From Acetobacteraceae bacterium (GTDB lineage Bacteria > Pseudomonadota > Alphaproteobacteria > Acetobacterales > Acetobacteraceae), in NCBI GenBank assembly GCA_019689515.1, contig JADGHI010000309.1, forward strand, positions 1-5,229: a stretch of 5,229 bases of DNA, written 5' to 3'. Positions 1 to 5,229 of this stretch are shown piece after piece. The position numbers and the translations under genes were made by a program. The notes under the pieces were generated by a model. The model was not told the origin of the DNA, made no database searches, and worked only from the letters and a program-made list of their open reading frames with translations. Positions within the stretch are counted from its first letter, which is position 1. Every line of letters starts with the position of its first letter.

Positions 1-87
1 CGCCCCGCCCACCCCTGGCGCGGCGGGATGGATGGGGTGATCCTCGTCCGGAACCCGCCCGTTCGTTGCGACCAGGGAGTCCGTGCG
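1..87. other. left edge, no complete gene
   Basis: No complete gene lies here. The frame of the oxidoreductase gene is open to the left edge, with an in-frame ATG at 28, but the encoded residues do not look like this family. In the second plus-strand frame an open stretch from the edge ends in TGA at 38-40. It could be the tail of an upstream gene, but only 12 codons are visible and nothing can be recognised. No clear promoter hexamers are seen. Confidence 0.4.
74..79 (+). promoter_or_regulatory. ribosome binding site that decides the start of the CurA-like gene
   Basis: AGGGAG lies 8 bases before the ATG at 88. This favours the ATG at 88 over the in-frame ATG at 28, which has only a short GGCGGG directly before it. 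Confidence 0.6.
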
Positions 88-1107
88 ATGCCCGAAGCCA
101 ACCTCCAGGTCCTGCTGCGCCGCCGCCCCGTCGGCGCGCCCACGCCCGAGGATTTCGAGATCGTCGAGACGCCGGTGCCGGAGCCCGCCGAGGGCCAGGT
201 GCTGGTGCGCGCGCGCTACCTCTCGCTCGATCCCTACATGCGCGGGCGGATGTCCGACGCGCCCTCCTACGCCAAGCCGGTCGAGCTCGGCGCGGTGATG
301 GAGGGACGCACGGCGGGCGAGGTCGTCGCCTCGCGCGATCCGCGCTTCCGGCCCGGCGACCTGGTGGCCGGCGGCTATGGCTGGCAGCGCTTCTCCGCGG
401 TCAGCGGGGACCGGCTGATCAAGGTGGACGAGGCGGAGGCGCCGCTCTCCGCCTGGCTCGGCGTGCTCGGCATGCCGGGGCTGACCGCCTGGGTCGGGCT
501 CGAGGACATCGGCCAGCCGAAGGCGGGCGAGACGGTGGTGGTGAGCGCGGCCTCCGGCGCGGTCGGCCAGGTGGCCGGGCAGATCGCGAAGATCCGCGGC
601 TGCAAGGTGATCGGCATCGCCGGCGGTCCGGCCAAGTGCGATTTCGTGGTGCGGGAGCTTGGCTTCGATGCCTGCCTCGACCATCGCGGCGACCTCAACA
701 GGCAGCTCGACGCGGCCTGCCCGGAGGGGATCGACGTCTATTGGGAGAATGTGGGCGGCCCGGTGCAGGCGGCGGTGTTCCCGCGGCTGCGCGACTTCGG
801 CCGGATGGTGATGTGCGGGATGATCGCGCAGTACAACGAGGCGCCGGGCTCTGACGCGGCGGGCGCGCCGCCGGGACCGAATCTCGGGCCGGTGGTGCGC
901 AAGCGCCTGCGCATCCAGGGCTTCATCGTCAGCGACACGGGCTGGCCGCGCTACCCGCAATTCCGCGCGCAGATGGTCGGCTGGATGAAGGACGGCCGCA
1001 TCAAGTGGCGCGAGGATGTGGTGGAAGGGCTGCGCAACGCACCGGAGGCGTTCATCGGGCTGCTGCAGGGGAAGAATTTCGGCAAGCTGGTGGTGAAGGT
1101 GGACTGA
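88..1107 (+). CDS. NADPH-dependent oxidoreductase, CurA / prostaglandin reductase type (zinc-free MDR family)
   Basis: This 339-residue protein belongs to the medium-chain dehydrogenase/reductase superfamily, in the zinc-independent group with E. coli CurA (curcumin reductase), leukotriene B4 12-hydroxydehydrogenase and plant alkenal reductases. These cytoplasmic enzymes reduce the C=C bond of alpha,beta-unsaturated carbonyls with NADPH. Visible family marks are LSLDPYMRGRM at residues 45-55, GMPGLTAW at 128-135, the Rossmann loop AASGAVGQVAGQ at 154-165, a KC pair at 183-184 where the family contacts the NADPH 2'-phosphate, the YWENVGG block at 218-224, a CG..xxYN block near 243-250, and the C-terminal APEAFIGLLQGKNFGK at 318-333. 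Length matches the family (about 340). The ATG at 88 aligns with the remembered E. coli CurA N-terminus; the ATG at 28 would add 20 unlike residues. The hydrolase gene follows after one base. The substrate is unknown; family assignment is secure, curcumin activity is not implied. Confidence 0.95.
   Translation: MPEANLQVLLRRRPVGAPTPEDFEIVETPVPEPAEGQVLVRARYLSLDPYMRGRMSDAPSYAKPVELGAVMEGRTAGEVVASRDPRFRPGDLVAGGYGWQRFSAVSGDRLIKVDEAEAPLSAWLGVLGMPGLTAWVGLEDIGQPKAGETVVVSAASGAVGQVAGQIAKIRGCKVIGIAGGPAKCDFVVRELGFDACLDHRGDLNRQLDAACPEGIDVYWENVGGPVQAAVFPRLRDFGRMVMCGMIAQYNEAPGSDAAGAPPGPNLGPVVRKRLRIQGFIVSDTGWPRYPQFRAQMVGWMKDGRIKWREDVVEGLRNAPEAFIGLLQGKNFGKLVVKVD
1096..1102 (+). promoter_or_regulatory. ribosome binding site for the GTG-started hydrolase, inside the upstream gene
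   Basis: AAGGTGG (one mismatch to AAGGAGG) lies within the last codons of the oxidoreductase gene and 6 bases before the GTG at 1109. The placement supports the GTG start and suggests coupled translation of the two genes. Confidence 0.55.
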
Positions 1108-1108
1108 C

Positions 1109-1990
1109 GTGACCGCCGCCTCCCGAGGGACGGCGGAGGCGGAGGACGCCGCGCTCGCCGCGGCGCTGGCGGGCCATCGCGTGCTGCTCGCCTTTGGGTT
1201 GCTGGGCGAGGTGGTGGCGGCGCTGCGGCCGATCGGGCTCGACTACATGGGAGAGCAGGCCGACTGGCTGCGCGGCGGCCTCGGCCTGCCGGCGGTCTCG
1301 GTAGTGCGGCTGCCGACGGCGGCGGCGGTGGCGGACAACGCCGTCGTCCTGCGCGAGGCGCTGCTCAGCGACCCACGGCCCGCGGTGCTGGTGGGGCACA
1401 GCAAGGGCGGGCTGGACGCCCTGGCAGCCCTGCTCGATCCGGAGGCCGCGGCGCGCTGCCGCGGCTTCCTGGCCCTGCAATCGCCCTTCTTCGGCTCCCC
1501 GGTGGCGGACGCGGTATGCGGCGTGCGGCCCGTGCAGCGGGCGGCGGACCGGGCGCTGCGCCTGCTGCGCCTCGGCTCCGGCCAGGGGGTGCGGGACCTG
1601 ACCACGGCGGCCCGCACGGCCTGGATGCGGGAGCACGCGGCGGCGGTGGCGGCGCTCGCCGGGCGCCTGCCCCTGCTCTGCGCCGCCACCGTGGTGGACG
1701 CGGCTGCGCGCGGCCCGGACCGACTCTACCTGCCGCTGGCGCGCTGGATGGAACGCCAGGGCGCCGGGCCGAGCGACGGGCTCGTGCCCCTCGCCTCAGC
1801 CCTGCTCCCTGGCGTGCCGTCGGTGGTGCTGCGGGGCGGGCACCGCGCCCTGGTCGGCCGGGCGCCGGGGCGCGACCCGGTGGCCATATTGCGCCGGCTG
1901 CTGCGGCAGCTCCTGGCCTCCGCGGAGGCGGCGACCGCTACGCCTCGGCCGCCTCCACCATCACCAGCTCCGCATCCTCCCGCGCGGTGA
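1109..1990 (+). CDS. serine alpha/beta hydrolase, lipase/esterase-like
   Basis: The 293-residue product reads as an alpha/beta hydrolase of unknown substrate. The nucleophile elbow VLVGHSKGG (residues 93-101) gives Ser98 as nucleophile. A SDGLVP block supplies the likely acid Asp223, and GGHRAL supplies the likely His245; the order and spacing fit a lipase-like triad. AFGLLGE at 29-34 follows a predicted first strand and may form the oxyanion hole. There is no signal peptide or clear membrane segment, so a cytoplasmic protein is likely. GTG at 1109 is the start chosen, one base after the upstream TGA and with a ribosome site 6 bases before it. The last 16 residues are a proline-rich tail (PRPPPPSPAPHPPAR) encoded opposite the pirin C-terminus and are probably not part of the fold. 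Pairing with a CurA-like reductase suggests a joint small-molecule or lipid role, which is inference. Confidence 0.8.
   Translation: MTAASRGTAEAEDAALAAALAGHRVLLAFGLLGEVVAALRPIGLDYMGEQADWLRGGLGLPAVSVVRLPTAAAVADNAVVLREALLSDPRPAVLVGHSKGGLDALAALLDPEAAARCRGFLALQSPFFGSPVADAVCGVRPVQRAADRALRLLRLGSGQGVRDLTTAARTAWMREHAAAVAALAGRLPLLCAATVVDAAARGPDRLYLPLARWMERQGAGPSDGLVPLASALLPGVPSVVLRGGHRALVGRAPGRDPVAILRRLLRQLLASAEAATATPRPPPPSPAPHPPAR
1916..1956. repeat. nested inverted repeats at the convergent gene junction, possible two-way terminator-like structure
   Basis: Two inverted repeats overlap here. A perfect 14-bp palindrome (GCCTCCGCGGAGGC) occupies 1916-1929. A perfect 9-bp arm pair, GGAGGCGGC at 1924-1932 and GCCGCCTCC at 1948-1956, encloses a 15-base loop that holds the pirin stop codon (1938-1940). 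A shorter alternative pairing joins 1925-1930 with 1941-1946. There is no T-tract on either strand, so this is not a standard Rho-independent terminator. At this base composition stems of this size also arise by chance, so only the position at the end of two convergent genes makes it suggestive. Confidence 0.35.
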
Positions 1991-2651
1991 TCACGATCTC
2001 CGCCTCGTCGCGGATCGCGATGCCGTCGCGGGCGCCGGCGGCGACACCGTTCACCTCCACCGCGCCGGTCGCCGGCACGAGATAGGCGACGCGGCCCGGC
2101 GCGAGGGGCTGGCGCAGGGTCTGGCCGGCCCTGAGCGTCGCCGCCATCACCGCCGCATCGGCGTTGATCGGCAGCGCGTTGCCGGTGTCGGCGTCCTGCG
2201 GGCGACCGCTGGCCAGCACCTCGAACCGCGCCTCGCGGCCGGCTTTCGGGAAGCGCTTCGTGCCCCAGGCCGGCCGAGCGCCGCGGTGGTCGGGCAGGAT
2301 CCAGATCTGGAAGAGCTTCGTCACGCCGGGCTCGTGGTTGTACTCGCTGTGCACGACGCCGGTCCCGGCCGACATGATCTGCACGTCGCCGGCCTCGGTG
2401 CGGCCCTCGTTGCCCATGTTGTCGCGGTGCGTGATGGCGCCCTCGCGGATATAGGTGACGATCTCCATGTCCCGGTGCCCGTGCGGGGCGAAGCCGTTGC
2501 CGGGCTTGATCTCGTCGTCGTTCCAGACGCGCAGGCGGCCCCAGCCCATGCGGGCCGGATCGTGGTAGTCGGCGAAGGAGAAGTGATGGCGGGCCTTGAG
2601 CCAGCCATGGTCGCGGCCGCCGAGGGTGGCGAAGGGTCGGATCTCGATCAT
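1938..2651 (-). CDS. pirin family protein (YhhW-type bicupin, possible quercetin 2,3-dioxygenase)
   Basis: The 237-residue product is a pirin, a two-cupin metalloprotein. The N-terminal cupin starts with the typical GGRDHGWLKARHHFSFADY (residues 11-29) and LRVWNDDEIKPGNGF (40-54). Metal ligands are all present: His57 and His59 in APHGHRDMEIVTY, then His101 and Glu103 in GVVHSEYN. They fall at the same numbers as I recall for E. coli YhhW, and length is close to it (231). Bacterial pirins can show quercetinase activity in vitro, but their physiological roles differ and the substrate here is not shown. The ATG at 2651 is chosen because MIEIRPF is the usual pirin beginning and GGGAG lies 8 bases before it. 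The frame stays open for 55 more codons upstream, but those residues are unlike pirins. It lies 209 bp after the stress-protein gene on the same strand, so it may have its own promoter. Its end overlaps the hydrolase gene by 53 bp. Confidence 0.95.
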   Translation of the reverse strand: MIEIRPFATLGGRDHGWLKARHHFSFADYHDPARMGWGRLRVWNDDEIKPGNGFAPHGHRDMEIVTYIREGAITHRDNMGNEGRTEAGDVQIMSAGTGVVHSEYNHEPGVTKLFQIWILPDHRGARPAWGTKRFPKAGREARFEVLASGRPQDADTGNALPINADAAVMAATLRAGQTLRQPLAPGRVAYLVPATGAVEVNGVAAGARDGIAIRDEAEIVITAREDAELVMVEAAEA

Positions 2652-2860
2652 GGTTCGCGCTCCCGGGCGCATCCTGCCGCGGCCGGTCCGCGGCGCACGC
2701 CTTCGTGGAGGCAGATGGGGCGGGGCGGCGGATCCCGCCAACCCGCTCCGGCAATGGTGGCGATCAGCGCCGATAATCAATCGCGCCCCAGCCGGCCCGG
2801 CGGAGGCGGCCGCCACGGCCGGACGGCGCCCTCGCGGGACGGGTCAGGCGGGGCGGCGGC
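2652..2860 (-). other. intergenic region between the universal stress protein and pirin genes
   Basis: No gene is supported in these 209 bases. Two details stand out. A CGGCCG/CGGCCG stem with a 3-base loop lies at 2807-2821, about 40 bases after the stress-protein stop; without a T-tract it is at best a weak terminator. An AT-rich island at 2771-2783 contains an inverted repeat, CGAT-AATCA-ATCG, with flanking GCGC on both sides (one base bulged). It lies about 120 bases before the pirin start and is the only place here that looks like a promoter or operator. Confidence 0.3.
2660..2664 (-). promoter_or_regulatory. ribosome binding site that decides the pirin start
   Basis: On the minus strand GGGAG stands 8 bases before the ATG at 2651. 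It supports the short start over the 55-codon in-frame extension that reaches an ATG at 2816. Confidence 0.6.
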
Positions 2861-3739
2861 TCAGCGGCACATCTGCACGGGCAGGTCCGCGTTCTCCAGC
2901 ACGTGCCGCGTCACGCCGCCGAGGATGAGCTGACGCAGCCGCGAGTGGCTGTAGGCGCCCATCACCAGCAGGTCGGCGCCGAAGTCGCGCGCCGCGCCCA
3001 GCAGCCCGGCGCCCACCTCGCGCGTCTGCGGCTTGAACGGCACCGCCTCGGCCTCGATCTCGTGCCAGCGCAGATAGGCCTGGAGGCCCTCCGCGCTGGG
3101 GCCACGGCGCTGGTACTCATCGGCATAGAGGATGCGCACCCGCTCGGCGCGGTGCAGCCAGGGCAGCGCCGCTGCCACCGCCGCCGCGCTCTCCGCCGTG
3201 CCGTTCCACGCGATGCAGACCCGCGTGCCGATCCGCTCCGGCGCCTCGCGCGGGGCGATCAGCACCGGGCGGCCAGAGTCGAACAGCACCGCGTGCAGCG
3301 CGTCGGAGGAGGAGACGTCCTCGTCCGCCTCCGGATGCGGTACCACGGCGAGGTCGTAGAGGCGCGACTGCTGTGCCACGACGTCCTCCTCCCGCCCCGC
3401 GATGGAGGCGAAGGAGAGGGTCGGTCCCTCCTGCTTCAGCGCGGCCTCCGCGCTCTCGGCCACCGTGACGTCGCCATGGGTGTGGGCGAAGCGCTCGAAC
3501 AGCGTGCGCACACGCGCGGCGCGCTCGCCGCTCTCGCGCTCGGTCGCGGCCATCATCTCCTCGATCATGGCGCCGGAAAGGCCCTCCCCGGCGAGCGGGG
3601 CGACGTCGCGCGCATCCACGCGCACATGCAGGCAGTGCAGATGGGCGTTCCAGATCCGAGCCACGATCAGCGCGGTGGTGAGGGCCGCCTCGCCGGCGGC
3701 GGTGCTGGTGAGCGGCAGCAACAGGCGGCGATAGGCCAT
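2861..3739 (-). CDS. universal stress protein with two UspA domains
   Basis: The 292-residue product has the length of a tandem universal stress protein, a cytoplasmic family linked to survival under starvation, oxidative and other stress. Domain 1 starts with YRRLLLPLTSTAAGEAAL (residues 3-20), runs to about 163 and ends in DSGRPVLIAP; it has no glycine-rich nucleotide loop. Domain 2 starts at TRVCIAWNGTAESAAAV (172-188) and ends with DLLVMGAYSHSRLRQLILGG followed by VTRHVL (256-281) and the usual closing ENADLPVQM. In the ATP-binding pattern G-2x-G-9x-G-S/T, the first, spaced glycines at 261 and 274 are kept, but the second glycine is Ser264 and the final S/T is Gly275. ATP binding is therefore uncertain. 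The ATG at 3739 has a strong ribosome site. It follows the APH/ATPase gene on the same strand after 72 bp. Confidence 0.94.
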   Translation of the reverse strand: MAYRRLLLPLTSTAAGEAALTTALIVARIWNAHLHCLHVRVDARDVAPLAGEGLSGAMIEEMMAATERESGERAARVRTLFERFAHTHGDVTVAESAEAALKQEGPTLSFASIAGREEDVVAQQSRLYDLAVVPHPEADEDVSSSDALHAVLFDSGRPVLIAPREAPERIGTRVCIAWNGTAESAAAVAAALPWLHRAERVRILYADEYQRRGPSAEGLQAYLRWHEIEAEAVPFKPQTREVGAGLLGAARDFGADLLVMGAYSHSRLRQLILGGVTRHVLENADLPVQMCR

Positions 3740-3746
3740 GGCCGCG

Positions 3747-3754
3747 TCTCCTTC
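3747..3754 (-). promoter_or_regulatory. strong ribosome binding site for the universal stress protein
   Basis: On the minus strand GAAGGAGA ends 7 bases before the ATG at 3739. It is the closest match to the consensus in the window and suggests high expression. Confidence 0.75.
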
Positions 3755-3769
3755 GATTGGTCTTCGTCT

Positions 3770-3804
3770 CCCGGGCGGGACCCTAGCACGGCACCCCGGG
3801 CGGG
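3770..3804. repeat. 10-bp direct repeat in the gap between the APH/ATPase and stress-protein genes
   Basis: CCCGGGCGGG occurs at 3770-3779 and again at 3795-3804, a period of 25 bp. Each copy contains the palindrome CCCGGG, so the two copies can also pair as a 6-bp stem around a 19-base loop. Either a tandem binding site or a weak stem after the upstream gene is possible. In such G+C-rich DNA chance is a real alternative. Confidence 0.3.
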
Positions 3805-3811
3805 GGCGAAA

Positions 3812-5229
3812 TCAATGCACGCGCAGCACGTCGCGCGCCAGCGGAACCGGATCGCCGGAGGCGTCCAACCGATGCCAGGCGATGGGGCCGGGATCGGTCC
3901 GCGCCGCGCGCTCGAGCACCGCCACCGTGGCGTCGGAGGCGTCGTGGTGCCGCGCGCCGATCCGCCGGCGCAGGAGGTCGAGCGGCGCCTCCAGCCAGAG
4001 ACCGTCGAAGCGGACGCCGGCGGCGCGCGCCGCGGCCTCGATTCCCGCCCGGTTGGCGGGATCGAGGAAGACCGCATCGGCGATCGCCGCATGGCCGGCG
4101 CGGGCGGCCGCCTCGGCGGCGGCGAAGAGCTCGGCATGCACCGCCTCGCTCACGGGCTCGGCATAGGCTTCGGGCGGCAGGCGCTGCTCCGGCGCCACGC
4201 CGAAGCGGCGCTTGCGGATCTCGTCCGTGCGCAAGATCACGGCGCCCGGCGCCGGGCCGAGCGCGGGGGCGAGGGCACGGGCGAGCCGACTCTTGCCCGT
4301 GCCCTGCAGCCCGCCGATGGCGACAACCCGGGCCTCCGCCGGCCGGAGGAAGCCCTCGGCGGCAGCGAGGTAGGACGCAGCCTCGCCCCCGCGAGCCGCC
4401 TCGACATGGGCGCGGATCATCGCGCGCAGCGAGAGCCAGAGCGGCAGCGGGACGAGCAGGCCGTAATCGCCGGTGCGCGCGAGCACCCGGTTCAGCACCC
4501 GGTTCGCCGCCGCGCGCCCGCCGAGCCCGCGGCGCCATTCCTCTTCCAGCGCCGGCCCCGCCACGGCCCGCGCCTCCAGGTCCATCAGAAGGAAGGCGAG
4601 GTCGTAGCCGACATCGATGCGCGCCAGGGCCTCGTCGAATTCCAGGGCATCGAAGGGCGTCGGCTTGCCGTCCCAGAGACAGAGATTGCCGAGATGCAGG
4701 TCGCCATGGCAGCGGCGTACCCGCCCCTCTGCCGCCCGCGCCGCGAGCACCGGGGCGAGGCGTTGCAGCGCGGCGCCGGCCGCGGCCGACCACGCCTCGA
4801 CGCGCACCGCGGGCAGGCCGGCGGCCAGCGCGGCGGCGCGGTTGCCCTCGATCACGCTCCGCATCGCCGCGGGGGCGTCAATCTCGGCGACCCGCTCCGC
4901 CGCCTCCTGCATCGCCACGACCGCATCGGCGAGGCCGTCGAGCAGCGCCGGCGTCAGGCCGCCGCGCGCGGCGATGCGGTCGAGGAAGGCGTCGTCCGGG
5001 ATGCGCGCCATGCGCAGAACCCATTCCATCGCCTCGCCCGGCTCGCCGCCGAGGCGCAGCGCCCCGTCGGGGCCGCGGGTGACCGGCAGGACCTCGCGGT
5101 AGATCCCCGGCGCGGCGAAGCGGCGGTTCAGCTCCAGCTCGCGCTGGCAGAAATGCTCGCGCGCGGCGAGGGTGGTGAAGTCGAGGAAGCCGAGGCCGAC
5201 CGCCTTCTTGAGCTTGAACGCCTCCTCCT
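3812..5229 (-). CDS. APH-like kinase fused to a P-loop ATPase/kinase, start beyond the right edge (partial)
   Basis: The frame is open from the right edge to TGA at 3812-3814 and gives 471 visible residues. It matches the bifunctional proteins that join an aminoglycoside-phosphotransferase-like domain (COG2187) to an AAA-type P-loop kinase (COG0645); these are about 500 residues, so some 30-50 N-terminal residues are missing. The in-frame ATG at 5029 is internal: the 66 codons before it carry family sequence such as AFKLKKAV, LDFTTL and the RELELNRR helix. The APH domain has its catalytic loop CHGDLHLGN with Asp176 and Asn181 (visible numbering), then EFDEALARIDVGYDLAFL. The second domain has an intact Walker A, GLQGTGKS (306-313, bases 4289-4312), RTDEIRKRRFG near 333-343, and IADAVFLDP near 383-391. 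Both active sites look intact. The substrate is unknown; antibiotic resistance should not be assumed. The stress-protein gene follows after 72 bp on the same strand. Confidence 0.92.
   Translation of the reverse strand, partial: EEAFKLKKAVGLGFLDFTTLAAREHFCQRELELNRRFAAPGIYREVLPVTRGPDGALRLGGEPGEAMEWVLRMARIPDDAFLDRIAARGGLTPALLDGLADAVVAMQEAAERVAEIDAPAAMRSVIEGNRAAALAAGLPAVRVEAWSAAAGAALQRLAPVLAARAAEGRVRRCHGDLHLGNLCLWDGKPTPFDALEFDEALARIDVGYDLAFLLMDLEARAVAGPALEEEWRRGLGGRAAANRVLNRVLARTGDYGLLVPLPLWLSLRAMIRAHVEAARGGEAASYLAAAEGFLRPAEARVVAIGGLQGTGKSRLARALAPALGPAPGAVILRTDEIRKRRFGVAPEQRLPPEAYAEPVSEAVHAELFAAAEAAARAGHAAIADAVFLDPANRAGIEAAARAAGVRFDGLWLEAPLDLLRRRIGARHHDASDATVAVLERAARTDPGPIAWHRLDASGDPVPLARDVLRVH

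Noticed and set aside
28..87. Upstream ATG at 28 as the start of the CurA-like gene
   Set aside because: The 20 extra residues do not resemble the family, and the ATG at 88 has a better ribosome site and matches the remembered CurA N-terminus.
1726..2754. 342-codon minus-strand open frame and similar long frames over other genes
   Set aside because: It is an out-of-frame copy of pirin and of the hydrolase antisense, arginine/proline-rich and without motifs.
2769..2782. FNR-type box (TTGAT-N4-ATCAA) before pirin
   Set aside because: A TTGAT half-site exists on the minus strand (2776-2780), but the second half reads GGCGC and does not match.
2652..2816. 55-codon N-terminal extension of pirin from an ATG at 2816
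   Set aside because: The added residues are low-complexity and arginine/alanine-rich, unlike pirins; MIEIRPF at 2651 with GGGAG before it is the usual start.
2286..2933. 215-codon plus-strand open frame across the pirin gene
   Set aside because: It is the antisense of a clear pirin plus intergenic DNA; long open frames opposite real genes are expected at this G+C content and no domain is recognisable.
3780..3788. Extended -10 promoter (TGCTAGGGT on the minus strand) before the stress-protein gene
   Set aside because: Only the TG and three of six -10 bases match, and no -35 hexamer is found at 17 bases.
3812..5229. Aminoglycoside resistance gene
   Set aside because: The APH fold is shared by many kinases; the fusion to a P-loop domain places it in COG2187-COG0645, which is not known for antibiotic modification.

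Overview
The window comes from a very G+C-rich bacterium (about three quarters G+C by eye). Third codon positions are almost all G or C, and long spurious open frames run opposite every gene. The protein types and the GAYSHSRLRQ-like motif of the stress protein fit an alphaproteobacterium, perhaps an Acetobacteraceae or other Rhodospirillales member. That placement is inference from style, not a marker-gene result.

Layout. Five protein genes fill the window in two convergent blocks. On the plus strand, a CurA-like NADPH-dependent oxidoreductase (88-1107) is followed after one base by a small serine alpha/beta hydrolase (1109-1990, GTG start); the two look like one operon. On the minus strand, read from the right edge, come a two-domain kinase-like protein that joins an aminoglycoside-phosphotransferase fold to a P-loop ATPase/kinase (3812 to beyond 5229, its start outside the window), a tandem-domain universal stress protein (2861-3739), and a pirin of the cupin fold (1938-2651). 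The hydrolase and pirin genes overlap tail to tail by 53 bp, and this junction is rich in inverted repeats. No RNA gene, mobile element, CRISPR array or phage gene is visible.

How the genes may work together. A zinc-free enone/quinone-type reductase, a pirin with intact metal ligands (some pirins have quercetinase activity) and a universal stress protein suggest a small set for redox or electrophile stress. The APH/ATPase fusion next to a universal stress protein recalls the Rv2004c-Rv2005c neighbours of the Mycobacterium tuberculosis dormancy (DosR) regulon, as remembered and not searched. The substrate of that kinase-like protein is the main unknown here. Otherwise this is an ordinary chromosomal region, and I found no convincing previously undescribed system.
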